A DNA stretch of 64,000 bases, taken from an uncultured Faecalibaculum sp. GTDB lineage: Bacteria > Bacillota_I > Bacilli_A > Erysipelotrichales > Erysipelotrichaceae. The position numbers and the translations under genes were made by a program. Shown here one piece after another: positions 26,159 to 34,454 of this stretch. The stretch covers positions 19,512 to 83,511 of the forward strand of contig NZ_CAJUPA010000004.1 in the NCBI RefSeq assembly GCF_910588395.1, written 5' to 3'. The notes below the pieces were generated by a model that was not told where the DNA came from, made no database searches, and saw only the letters and a program-made list of their open reading frames with translations. Position 1 is the stretch's first letter; every line of letters starts with the position of its first letter.

Positions 26159-28032
26159 CCTATTTCCTCCTTGGTAAAGGCATCCTTCAACAGGTCCAGA
26201 TGCCTGGTTTGTATCAGATTCCGGATCATGGCCGGCGAAGCCAGCTGTTTGTAGAGCCGGAGAAATAATTCATTTTCCTTTCGCAGGAATTCACCGCTGA
26301 CTGCAATCATGAGGACCACCTGAACCAGGCTGAATTCCCAGAGAACAGGTTCGCTCAGGATTGCCACAGCAATAGCCGGTGTGTGGACCGTTCCCTCCAT
26401 ACAATGAGGCACGGCCACCATATTTCCGATTTCCGTCGTTCCCAGTGTCTCCCGCGTTGCGAAAGATGCACAGGCTGTGCTGTCTATATATCCCTGAGAG
26501 AGCAGCTGATCCGAGAGAAAGTCCAGAATGTCGCTGCGGTCTGTGAAATTCAGATCCCGGAAAAAGAGACCGTCGTGAAACAGCGACTGGATCGATATCG
26601 GAAACCTGACTCTCTGCAGGTGATTCTGAATCCGAAAGACATCGCTGTCCGTCAGCAGTGGCGTAATCTGCAGCCATGGCAGCCTGACTGTCTCCGGAAG
26701 CCGCACGGTGGACAGAATCACATCCGCATCCTCTGCAGACAGCTCCAGTGCCTGCCGCAGGGTAAAAGTACCGGTCACATCCAGGTCATCCCCGAACTGC
26801 TCGCTGATCCTCGCCAGCAGCAAAAGGCTGGTCCCCATTCCTGTTGTGCAGACTACAGCTGCTTTTTTCCGGCGGGTATGATGTTTGCTGGAACGAACCA
26901 GTGATCCCCCAATATGGACAGCCAGATAGCCAATCTCCGACAGGGGTATCGGGCAGCCCAGCATATCCTGGAGCTGAACCGCAGCCAGCTGGGCAATTTC
27001 CATGGCATAGGGATACTGACTCCGAATCTCCTTCAGGATCGGATTGTCGATCACCATGTCATGCCGCAGCCGAACCAGGACCACGGACAGATGCGCTGCA
27101 AGACCCGCTGCCAGAACAGAATCCCGGGCCAGGCTTGTTCCGTAGATCCGGTCGACAGCCACCATGGTTTCCTGCACCGCAGAAATGAGCATCCGTTTCT
27201 GTTCCTCGTCTTCATGCAGGACACCGGACTGTTTCTGCGCTGCAATATGCCAGGCAAGATTTTCGGTTTCACCAGGCGGGAAATCCAGAGACCATGCACT
27301 GGCTACTGCCTCAGTCAGATCAGCCGCCAGCTGCCAGAGATAGGCTGGTGTGGTTCCGGTGTTTTCCAGTACCTGCCCGTTGCGAATCCGGTAACCGGCA
27401 ATTTCCAGATGCAGCAGAAGATTCTGCATCGCTGCTTCATCCATGGTCAGGTCCGCCTGATCCACCATATTCTGAATCGCCTGCCTGGCACAGGATACCT
27501 GGCTGGCATCCATCCCAAAATCGGGGCGGATCCGGCCCGCGCGCATCCAGTACATCAGGCAGTTGCGAATCTGTTCCTCCGGTCCTTCCAGACGCAGACC
27601 GCTGCTGCATCGTTCCAGTGACAGTTGAAATGGTTTCAGTTTGTTTTTCAGAACACTCAAATCGTGTTTGATTGTGGATTCGCTGATATACAGCCGGTCA
27701 GCCAGAGACTGCAGCGTGGCTTTTCCGTTCATGAGAAACCAGCTTGCCAGCCAGTCTACCCTTTCCGACTGTGTCTCGGGAATCCCTGTCTGCAACGCAG
27801 ACATTACGTCTTCCGCATCTCGGGAGAGACCTTGCAGGATGCACATTCCTTTGTGAAGTTCAACCTTGCAGTCCGTATCCTGCAGGATTTGATTGAGCCG
27901 GGTCAGATCTCTGCGGACAGTTTTTTCAGACACATCCAAAGCCGCTGCCGCTGCGTCCAGCCGCAGCGGTTTCTGTGTCTCAATCAGCAGTTTCCACAAC
28001 CCGGTGATCCGGTTCTCCGGTTGACTTTTCAT
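26155..28032 (-). CDS. PRD-containing PTS-linked transcriptional regulator (BglG/MtlR/LicR type)
   Basis: 625 residues from ATG 28032 behind AAGGAGG. Order: N-terminal helix-turn-helix (AAAALDVSEKTVRRDLTRLN), a second HTH (ADRLYISESTIKHDLSVL near 125), then two PRD domains with regulatory His (LHLEIAGYRI, LAAHLSVVLVRL, YLAVHIGGSLVR). An EIIB-like domain follows (VVCTTGMGTSLLLLARI near 410), then an EIIA-like C-terminus with His in NMVAVPHCMEG near 570. It senses PTS phosphorylation state and activates the downstream genes. First gene of the operon. Confidence 0.9.
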   Translation of the reverse strand: MKSQPENRITGLWKLLIETQKPLRLDAAAAALDVSEKTVRRDLTRLNQILQDTDCKVELHKGMCILQGLSRDAEDVMSALQTGIPETQSERVDWLASWFLMNGKATLQSLADRLYISESTIKHDLSVLKNKLKPFQLSLERCSSGLRLEGPEEQIRNCLMYWMRAGRIRPDFGMDASQVSCARQAIQNMVDQADLTMDEAAMQNLLLHLEIAGYRIRNGQVLENTGTTPAYLWQLAADLTEAVASAWSLDFPPGETENLAWHIAAQKQSGVLHEDEEQKRMLISAVQETMVAVDRIYGTSLARDSVLAAGLAAHLSVVLVRLRHDMVIDNPILKEIRSQYPYAMEIAQLAAVQLQDMLGCPIPLSEIGYLAVHIGGSLVRSSKHHTRRKKAAVVCTTGMGTSLLLLARISEQFGDDLDVTGTFTLRQALELSAEDADVILSTVRLPETVRLPWLQITPLLTDSDVFRIQNHLQRVRFPISIQSLFHDGLFFRDLNFTDRSDILDFLSDQLLSQGYIDSTACASFATRETLGTTEIGNMVAVPHCMEGTVHTPAIAVAILSEPVLWEFSLVQVVLMIAVSGEFLRKENELFLRLYKQLASPAMIRNLIQTRHLDLLKDAFTKEEIG

Positions 28033-28056
28033 CCTGTAACCTCCTTCGACACCTGA

Positions 28057-28065
28057 ATTATCACA
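28057..28065 (-). promoter_or_regulatory. Extended -10 of the PTS regulator operon
   Basis: Minus strand TG-T-GATAAT about 25 nt before the ATG, ahead of AAGGAGG. No clear -35; an activator may be needed. Confidence 0.4.
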
Positions 28066-28134
28066 GGAAATCGCTTTCAAAAACAGTCATGTTTTGTCTG
28101 TCTCCCGGGACAATCTCTGTCCTTCCCCAGGCCT

Positions 28135-28163
28135 GATAACGGCAAAGCCGGCAGGGCGTTACA
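28135..28163 (+). repeat. Direct repeat copy B flanking the PTS/araD module
   Basis: 28139-28163 is identical to 23094-23118, same orientation. It sits between the regulator promoter and the HAD-gene terminator, 5045 bp from copy A. Confidence 0.9.
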
Positions 28164-28188
28164 TGGAAAGCCCTCAGGCGGCTCCAGA

Positions 28189-28213
28189 CGAAAAAAGAGA
28201 CCCCGAAGGTCTC
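28189..28213 (-). terminator. Terminator after the HAD phosphatase gene
   Basis: Minus strand GAGACC-ttcgg-GGTCTC followed by TTTTTT. Confidence 0.88.
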
Positions 28214-28223
28214 CTGTGCTGTG

Positions 28224-28961
28224 TCATATTGAGCAACGCATGAAATCCGGCTGTTTATGAAGACAGCGGACAATCGACGGCAGTTCGTCCAGCCGGGAGA
28301 AAGCCGCCTGCGGCAGATCATCCCTGCGAAACCAGAGCGTCTGCATACCGGCATTCTTTGCACCGGTGATATCTGCTGTATACGAATCCCCCACCATGAG
28401 CACTTGCTCCGGTACAAGATCTGGATGGGACTGATGAAGCTGGTCCATGACATACTGATAAAACCGGATATCCGGTTTGTTGACACCCGCGGCTTCCGAG
28501 GTGAAGACACCATCCAGCCACCGGGACAGACCAGCCAGTTCGAGTCTGGTTTCCTGCTGTTTCTGACGGCCGTTGCTGGCGGCATACACACCGTATCTGG
28601 CGGACTTCAGAGCCTGCACGGTCTGAAGCGCACCTTCGACCGGCACATGGGTAACATCCAGTGCCTGGTGAAAGGCTGTTTCGAAAGCCGGTCCATTTCC
28701 CTGGATGCCAAGTCTGTCGAAAATGCTCTGCCAGCGGATTTCCCATAACTCCTGGAGCGTCAGCGTCCCCGCTTCGATCCGGGCCCAGAAGCCGGCGTTC
28801 ATCTCCTGAAAGGTGGCAAAAAGCTCCTCTGTCCAGGGAATGCCTGTCTGATGGCAGGCGCTCTGAACCGCTTCTCTGGAACAGGCACCAAAATCCAGCA
28901 GAGTGTCATCCACATCCAGCAGAATGACACGAACCTTCTGCAGCTGGTTTGTTTCTGTCAT
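28224..28961 (-). CDS. HAD superfamily phosphatase (YjjG-like nucleotidase type)
   Basis: 245 residues. HAD motif I LLDVDDTLLDFG has the nucleophile Asp16 and acid Asp18. Motif II is YAASNGRQKQQ near 110, motif III Lys in GVNKPDIRFY near 155 and motif IV VGDSYTADITGAKNAG near 185. The DVDDTLLDFGA start and an alpha-helical cap match YjjG pyrimidine nucleotidases, so it may hydrolyse nucleoside or damaged-nucleotide monophosphates. Starts 9 nt after flavodoxin without an obvious Shine-Dalgarno, suggesting coupled translation. Confidence 0.82.
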   Translation of the reverse strand: MTETNQLQKVRVILLDVDDTLLDFGACSREAVQSACHQTGIPWTEELFATFQEMNAGFWARIEAGTLTLQELWEIRWQSIFDRLGIQGNGPAFETAFHQALDVTHVPVEGALQTVQALKSARYGVYAASNGRQKQQETRLELAGLSRWLDGVFTSEAAGVNKPDIRFYQYVMDQLHQSHPDLVPEQVLMVGDSYTADITGAKNAGMQTLWFRRDDLPQAAFSRLDELPSIVRCLHKQPDFMRCSI

Positions 28962-28970
28962 GCAGGAAGC

Positions 28971-29468
28971 TTACATCAGCTCCTGAATCCAGTCGATGGC
29001 TTTCAGACTGGCGTTGTCCAGCTTGTTGTGCTCAAAAGCTTCTCCGTCTTCGATATCCAGTTCCGGATAGTGGGTCCGGAGATCATCCACAGAGTTCTGC
29101 ATGCCGGCTCCGTCATTGATGATGAAGGGAATGATCCGTTTGCCGATCAGAGAACCGTCTTTCATGTGTTCATCCATGAAGGAGAAAACGGGCATGGGAG
29201 CTGTGCCGCACCAGTTCGGGAATCCCAGAATCACTGTACGGTAGGGTGTCAGATCAATGGCAGGACCGGCCAGGGCAGGTCTTGCATCTGCATCCTTGTC
29301 CATCTGGGCTTCCTTCACCAGCGTGGCAAAGTCTGCGGAATAGGGATTCTGAAGTTTGATTTCATGCAGGTCTGCACCGGTCACACTGGCCAGGTTGCGG
29401 GCTGCGTCTGCTGTGGCGGATGTCTTTGCATCCTTGCCGGAAAAATAAACAACGAGCGTATCGTTCAT
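28971..29468 (-). CDS. Flavodoxin
   Basis: 165 residues from ATG 29468 behind GAGGA. Flavodoxin fold: N-terminal strand and phosphate loop VVYFSGKDAKTSATADAA (positions 6-23), then the second FMN loop GFPNWCGTAPMPVFSF near residue 83. It is a long-chain or Flavodoxin_4-like type, electron carrier in the cytoplasm. Cotranscribed with the HAD gene. Confidence 0.85.
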   Translation of the reverse strand: MNDTLVVYFSGKDAKTSATADAARNLASVTGADLHEIKLQNPYSADFATLVKEAQMDKDADARPALAGPAIDLTPYRTVILGFPNWCGTAPMPVFSFMDEHMKDGSLIGKRIIPFIINDGAGMQNSVDDLRTHYPELDIEDGEAFEHNKLDNASLKAIDWIQELM

Positions 29469-29554
29469 TGGAATGATTCCTCACTTTCAACAGACTCATT
29501 ATAAACTGTTTGGCATGGTAATTCACCGGTCCGGAAGCATCCGGAAGAGAGCTG

Positions 29555-29923
29555 TTACCGGGACGGGACAATGCGGGCGCCAAAGGGCATCAGAGCCAGT
29601 CTGGCGAACTTGAAACACTGCAGCCCCAGAGGAATGCCAATGATGGTCAGACAGAGCACAGCACCGTTTGCCAGGTTGCCCAATGCCATTTCCAGACCGC
29701 CGAATACCAGCCATAGTACGTTCATGAGAAACGAGACACCGCCTCCGCCGTATTCAATGGTCTTTCCGAAGGGAAAGGCCACAAAGGAAGCGAATTTGAA
29801 ACATTCAGTGCCAACGGGAATACCCACAATGGTGATGCACCAGACAATACCCACGAAAATCCAGCCCAGGGCCATCCAGAGACCGGCAAAAATGAACCAG
29901 AATATATTTGCAATTGATGACAT
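29555..29923 (-). CDS. YccF domain protein (DUF307), small membrane protein
   Basis: 122 residues from ATG 29923, chosen because AAAGGAG is 8 nt upstream of it and only 3 nt upstream of the ATG at 29929. Two copies of the YccF repeat are visible: an ANIFWFIFAGLW...GIVWCITIVGIPVG half and an NVLWLVFGGLEMAL...LCLTIIGIPLGLQCFKFA half. Each is a pair of membrane helices with the conserved IxGIPxG turn. Function of the family is unknown. Confidence 0.85.
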   Translation of the reverse strand: MSSIANIFWFIFAGLWMALGWIFVGIVWCITIVGIPVGTECFKFASFVAFPFGKTIEYGGGGVSFLMNVLWLVFGGLEMALGNLANGAVLCLTIIGIPLGLQCFKFARLALMPFGARIVPSR

Positions 29924-30041
29924 AGTCATGACTCCTTTATGACAGGTTGCATGGACCTGCCAGAATCAAGGTATCACAGACATATTCGTTTTCCGCGACG
30001 GAAGCCACTGCTGCAGGCAGGCTTAAGGGAATGATAAGGAT

Positions 30042-31193
30042 TCAGGCAATCAGTGAAGCCGGAGCTTCCCGGGCTTCCAGATTTTTCCACTCCCGGTCAT
30101 ACTGTTCCTTCACCTGCTGCACAAACCTGTGCATCTCCGGCGTGGATTTCCAGCTGGTGAGATCCGTGAAGATTTCGTCCATGGTCTGCGGATCTGTGAT
30201 TTCCACCGGTTTGTATCCCAGGCATTTGGGCATGTTCACCAGCCGGCTTTTCTGTTCCATCCAGGATTCTTCCTCCACCACCATGGCACAGCGCTTTCCG
30301 GAGCAGAGATAGAAGACCCGTCTGTCCTGAAAGGGATCTTCCAGCAGAGTGCCGGGAATCATCTGAAAGTCCATGCTGTGATTCGGCAATGCAAAGGAGG
30401 ATTTCTTCTTTTTCTGCCGGCTCTGTTCCTTCTTTTTCTGCCGTGCCTTGATTTCCTTCATCCGCTGTTTGACTTTCTGAAGCTCGGAAGGATAGAGAAA
30501 ACCGCTGACAATGCCGGCTTCTGCTGAAGCGATGCTGTATTCTTCCGCTCCTTTCAGCCACAGCTGACAGTTGTCCGCTGTGATATTGAACAGATCGAAA
30601 GGTCCTTTTTCCAGAACCGTCAGATACAGTCTGTCCTCCGCCTCTCTGGTGACCAGCGCCCAGCCATCGGCTGTACGGAGAATATCACCGGGTCTGGGAA
30701 TCACGGAAGGGTCTGCCTGCCGGATGGCCAGAAGCCGCGTCACATAGGCAAAATCATCCGAATCCAGCGACCTGGACCAGCTGAGAAGTTTGATTGCCGG
30801 CAGAGCAACAGGTCTGGAAAGGTCAAACCAGGAACAGACCGTGGACTCCCGCTGCTCACCAAAATGCTCAAAGGAATCATAGAACCGGGGACGCAATGCC
30901 CACCATCGCAGCCGGTTCGGATTGTCCGGTTCTTTATGGGAAGCCGGAATTCCGATGATTCCCCTGCGGTTTACCTTCAGAACGAGATAGGGACGGCAGC
31001 GGTGGCCTTCTCTAACACCGGAAAGTTCCCAGTCCTTCAGCGGCATTTCACAGTACACCACATCCCCGCAGGCACAGCGATTCAGAACTCTCTGAGATTC
31101 CTTTGTCTGTCTTCGATGGAATCTGCTGCACTTGAGCAGCCAGACAGTTTTCAGACGCTGAACCAGCTGCCTGATACTCCCTTTCTTCTTCAT
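30042..31193 (-). CDS. Hypothetical protein with a possible PemK/MazF-like N-terminal barrel
   Basis: 383 residues; GGAGG is 8 nt before ATG 31193. The very basic first 25 residues precede CGDVVYCEMP then GHRCRPYLVLKVNRRGIIGI, which resembles the start of PemK/MazF-type SH3 barrels (a weak, pattern-level resemblance). Residues 245-275 are a Lys/Gln-rich helix. The remainder carries no domain I know. No antitoxin-like partner is next to it, and the length argues against a simple MazF toxin. Confidence 0.6.
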   Translation of the reverse strand: MKKKGSIRQLVQRLKTVWLLKCSRFHRRQTKESQRVLNRCACGDVVYCEMPLKDWELSGVREGHRCRPYLVLKVNRRGIIGIPASHKEPDNPNRLRWWALRPRFYDSFEHFGEQRESTVCSWFDLSRPVALPAIKLLSWSRSLDSDDFAYVTRLLAIRQADPSVIPRPGDILRTADGWALVTREAEDRLYLTVLEKGPFDLFNITADNCQLWLKGAEEYSIASAEAGIVSGFLYPSELQKVKQRMKEIKARQKKKEQSRQKKKKSSFALPNHSMDFQMIPGTLLEDPFQDRRVFYLCSGKRCAMVVEEESWMEQKSRLVNMPKCLGYKPVEITDPQTMDEIFTDLTSWKSTPEMHRFVQQVKEQYDREWKNLEAREAPASLIA

Positions 31194-31508
31194 GAACTAT
31201 GCCTCCTTCCGCTTTTCTGTATTGTGACACGGAAAGAGGCAGCATGGATGCCAGATTGAGAAACCGGTTCCATTGCGTGACTTTCGTAACACCACACAAG
31301 AATATCTGCTCACACTTGGTTTGCCGATAGACTGCACGTTATTGAGGAAATCCGTTATCTGTGTTTCCTCCTGTGAGCTCACTTATAATCCAGGCTCCAC
31401 TGCGAAAACCCGACAACCTGATGAGCCCTCTCCCCCTCCATCGCCAAAAAGACCCGGAACGCACAATACCGCATGCATTCCGGATCTTTACCCGTCATCT
31501 CTTATCTG
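31194..31508. other. Intergenic region
   Basis: About 315 nt without a gene. It contains the rlmD terminator (31446-31486) and a plus-strand TATAAT near 31384 that leads to no gene. The 31270-31400 part has no feature I can name. Confidence 0.5.
31446..31486 (-). terminator. Terminator after rlmD
   Basis: Minus strand GATCCGGAATGC ... GCGTTCCGGGTC with TTTTT; two G-U pairs in the stem. Confidence 0.78.
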
Positions 31509-32792
31509 TTATCTGTGTCTGCCCTTTGCAGGACGCCGTCCGGGTTTCACACCCCGGGCGCTGCCCGGTACCCCATGACCTTTCACTGGCCGGGCCGGTC
31601 TGCCACCTGCTGCGGGTTTCTTCGAAGAATACTTCCCTTTCTTGATTCCCCGGTAAGTCAGCAGACAAACCGTTTCAATGTGTTCCGTGTTGGGGAACAT
31701 ATCCACCGGGTAAATCGTATCGGTATAGTAGCCGAACCGCTTGAACTTGATCAGATCCCGCGCCTGTGTCCTGGGATCGCAGGAAATATACAGGATCTTC
31801 TTCGGTTTCAGACCGCAGGCAGCTTCAATGAACGCCTCTGTGGTTCCGGCTCTGGGAGGATCCAGAACAATCGCGTCAAAGGATGTGTGGAATTTTCTGG
31901 CTTCCATCATGAACTGCGTGGAATCCATTGCCACGAATCTCGCATTCCGGATGCCGTTCTGCCGGGCGTTGTAGATCGCGTTCTTGACCGCATCCTTATT
32001 GATTTCCACACCGGTGACTTCTTTGCAGGAAGAAGCCAGTGTCAGTCCGATGGTTCCCACACCGCAATACGTATCCAGCACTTTGTCCTCCGGCGTCAGC
32101 TGCAGGAGATCCCTGGCCAGTCCATAGAGTTTCTCGCACTGGTCGTGGTGAATCTGGTAGAAGGCACTGGCGGTGAAGGAAATCTTCAATCCGCACAGAT
32201 TGTCCGTGATCATGCCGTTGCCATAGAGAACAATGGATTCATCCTGCAGCACCACACTGGTGTCCCGGGGATTGATGTTCTGGATTACGGTCTTGACCTG
32301 GGGGAACCGGCTCACCAGTGCATTCACCAGGTTCCGGCGTCCCGGCAGCTGTTTCGAGCTGGTGACCAGAACCACCATGACTTCATCGGTTTCCTTGGCC
32401 CAGCGCAGCAGTACATGGCGCAGAATGCCGGTCCCGGTCCGCTCGTTGTACAGCTCGTATTTCATGCTGGCAACCGTTTCGGTGATGAAATCAATGATCT
32501 CGTTCAGCAGCGCCGGGTGCATGGCGCAGCCTTTTGTGTCTATGACTTTATGGCTTTTGGGTGCATACAGGCCGCTGTAGATTTTTTTCTGTTTGTCCTT
32601 GGCAAAGCCCACAATGACCTTGTTCCGGTAGCCGATGGCACTGGCAGCCATCATCACCGGCTCCACTTTCACATCAAGACCGGCGCTTTTCATCAGGTCC
32701 GTGACCTGCTCCCGTTTCTGCTGGGCCTGTTTCAGACTGGGCACAGCCAGCAGCGAACAGCCGCCGCAGAGTTTCTGTACATTACATCGCAT
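31509..32792 (-). CDS. rlmD: 23S rRNA (uracil-5-)-methyltransferase, RumA/RlmD family
   Basis: 427 residues from ATG 32792, 6 nt after the stop of the acetyltransferase, with AGAGGTG upstream. The N-terminus has a CX5CX2C iron-sulfur motif (Cys3, Cys9, Cys12: NVQKLCGGCSL). Then LDTYCGVGTIGLTLAS near 253 binds AdoMet, followed by LDPPRAG and catalytic Cys in YISCDPRTQARDL. There is no TRAM domain. The last ~45 residues are a Lys/Arg/Gly/Pro tail unusual for the family, probably for RNA binding. Methylates a uridine in 23S rRNA. Confidence 0.88.
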   Translation of the reverse strand: MRCNVQKLCGGCSLLAVPSLKQAQQKREQVTDLMKSAGLDVKVEPVMMAASAIGYRNKVIVGFAKDKQKKIYSGLYAPKSHKVIDTKGCAMHPALLNEIIDFITETVASMKYELYNERTGTGILRHVLLRWAKETDEVMVVLVTSSKQLPGRRNLVNALVSRFPQVKTVIQNINPRDTSVVLQDESIVLYGNGMITDNLCGLKISFTASAFYQIHHDQCEKLYGLARDLLQLTPEDKVLDTYCGVGTIGLTLASSCKEVTGVEINKDAVKNAIYNARQNGIRNARFVAMDSTQFMMEARKFHTSFDAIVLDPPRAGTTEAFIEAACGLKPKKILYISCDPRTQARDLIKFKRFGYYTDTIYPVDMFPNTEHIETVCLLTYRGIKKGKYSSKKPAAGGRPARPVKGHGVPGSARGVKPGRRPAKGRHR

Positions 32793-32797
32793 GGATG

Positions 32798-33406
32798 TCA
32801 CCTCTGGTTTCTTTCAATTCTGTCTATGTCATTATCGCATCTGGCAGCAATGTCCGGGTACACAATGACCGGTGCCGGATTTTCTTCGTGGATCCCCAGC
32901 ATTTTTTCCATCCACACCATGTCATACCAGCGGCTGAATTTGAATCCGCAGTCATGGAATTCTCCCACCAGGGAATACCCGAGATGCTCATGGAACCGGA
33001 TGCTGGCATCACTCAGATATTCATCCGCTTCCCCTTTCGGACATGCAATGCAGGCATTGAGGTTCAGGATTCCCATGGCTCCGGCTGCTTCTTCCAGGGC
33101 TTCATACAGCTTCCGGCCATATCCCTTTCCCCGCAGATCGTGGTCCAGGTAGATGGATGTTTCCGCACACCATTCATAGGCTTTCCGGGGATGAAAAGCG
33201 CTGAGATAGCCATATCCCAGGATCCTTCCCCCATCCCGGAGTACCAGCCAGGGAAACCTGGTCTGGGTATCCGCGATCCGCTGTCTGAACTCAGTCAGCG
33301 ACGGAACATCCCATTCAAAGGTGATGGCTGTGTTCTGCACATACCAGGCATAGATCTCCAGCAGTTCTTCTGCCTGCTGGAGCTGCGCATTCTCAATCGT
33401 CACCAT
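32798..33406 (-). CDS. GNAT acetyltransferase, phosphinothricin/methionine-sulfone type
   Basis: 202 residues; GGGAGGAAAGATAC precedes ATG 33406. EIYAWYVQNTAITFEWDVPS near the start and ETSIYLDHDLRGKGYGRKLYEAL (acetyl-CoA loop RGKGYG near residue 95) match the MnaT/Pat family. HEHLGYSLVGEFHDCGFKF is the usual C-terminal signature. Acetylates an amino-acid-like amine. Upstream partner of rlmD in one transcript. Confidence 0.85.
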   Translation of the reverse strand: MVTIENAQLQQAEELLEIYAWYVQNTAITFEWDVPSLTEFRQRIADTQTRFPWLVLRDGGRILGYGYLSAFHPRKAYEWCAETSIYLDHDLRGKGYGRKLYEALEEAAGAMGILNLNACIACPKGEADEYLSDASIRFHEHLGYSLVGEFHDCGFKFSRWYDMVWMEKMLGIHEENPAPVIVYPDIAARCDNDIDRIERNQR

Positions 33407-33531
33407 GTATCTTTCCTCCCGGCTCTGTCTGATAAGGGCAGTGTCCGACTTGTCTGCCTGCCGTGTGACAGAGACGGAATCATTGTATCAGACAGAACAT
33501 CTGTCACTGAAAGCATCTGGCTGCCATGACG

Positions 33532-33566
33532 AAAAAAAACCGTTTGTCCACAGAAGAAAAAACGGT
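33532..33566 (-). terminator. Terminator after the EIIB-like gene
   Basis: Minus strand AAACGGT pairs with ACCGTTT of the gene-proximal arm, followed by TTTTTTTT. Confidence 0.75.
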
Positions 33567-33570
33567 TTCA

Positions 33571-34194
33571 TCACGCCATCAGCAGCTGTGCCTGCCGCAC
33601 AATTGCCGGCATGTTCATTGTCGCAAAATCCAGAGGCCGGATCAGAGCACAGTGCCGCTTTTCATCCTGGCTCAGTCCCTGAAACGCCGCGGCTGCCTGG
33701 GGAGCATAGAGAACCACATCCGCCAGAGCGGCTTTCCACCGGGCCTGTTCAATGGTGGACCAGTCTGCTTCCACGTTCCAGCCATGCTGCCTGGCAAGCT
33801 CATTGATGTGGGCAGCCGCCAGAGAAGAGGTAATGCCGGTGGTGCAGATGATAAGCAGTTTCATGGGGGCATGATCCAGGACCTGCTGGACATCCTGGGG
33901 GGAATTCCGGTACAGGGCTTCAAAGAATGCATGGATGTGGTCATAGAACACAATGGCATCATTTCCATCAAAATGCGCCCAGAAACAGCGTTCCGGAATG
34001 TCCATCTCCACGATGGTGTTTTCCCACAGCCGGATCATACCCACGGCTTCTTCATTGTGAAACCATACTGCCTGCATTTCCCTGCTTGTCAGCGCCCCAT
34101 TCAGTTCCCGGGCCTGATCGAATATCGCCTGCGCCAGGGAGCCCTCGCCAAATGTCATGTTCATGTCATGTATCTTATGCTGACAACTCAACAT
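33571..34194 (-). CDS. Unknown N-terminal domain fused to an EIIB-like (lactose/cellobiose class) domain
   Basis: 207 residues from the first ATG, though ATG 34164 is an alternative since neither has a Shine-Dalgarno. The C-terminal half opens KLLIICTTGITSSLAAAHIN, with a Cys in the position phosphorylated in PTS IIB-lac proteins, and continues like a IIB fold (DVVLYAPQAAAAF). The N-terminal 105 residues, Trp/His-rich, are not recognised. There is no IIA, IIC or HTH nearby, so it may sense PTS phosphorylation. A perfect 12-bp palindrome overlaps its first ATG. Confidence 0.6.
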   Translation of the reverse strand: MLSCQHKIHDMNMTFGEGSLAQAIFDQARELNGALTSREMQAVWFHNEEAVGMIRLWENTIVEMDIPERCFWAHFDGNDAIVFYDHIHAFFEALYRNSPQDVQQVLDHAPMKLLIICTTGITSSLAAAHINELARQHGWNVEADWSTIEQARWKAALADVVLYAPQAAAAFQGLSQDEKRHCALIRPLDFATMNMPAIVRQAQLLMA

Positions 34195-34205
34195 TGTCTA
34201 GACAA
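34194..34205. promoter_or_regulatory. Perfect palindrome at the 5' end of the EIIB-like gene
   Basis: TTGTCTAGACAA, 12 bp, fully symmetric. If translation starts at 34164 it sits 30 nt upstream and could be an operator. Confidence 0.4.
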
Positions 34206-34398
34206 AAGCTCTGATTCAAAACCTGTGATACAGGGCGCCTCCATTCATCCGCTTACATGCAGGCCTGCATCCGGATATGTCTGGAAAACGCATCCCGGCA
34301 GGAAGACTGAAGCCATTTCTCTCCATGCGAAAAACAGCTTCCTTCTGTCTTCCTTATATATTGGGAGCAAAGCGGTTCGAACCAGGTTCTGCCCTGTC

Positions 34399-34424
34399 AA
34401 AAAGCCGGCCACAGGCCGGCTTTT
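34399..34424 (-). terminator. Terminator after htpG
   Basis: AAGCCGGCC-tgt-GGCCGGCTT with TTTTT on the minus strand; symmetric enough to work both ways. Confidence 0.9.
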
Positions 34425-34454
34425 CATCAGCAGATCATTCCGTACAGGTCAGAT

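Noticed and set aside
31380..31392. Plus-strand TATAAT as a promoter
   Set aside because: No -35, no downstream plus-strand gene or plausible small RNA.
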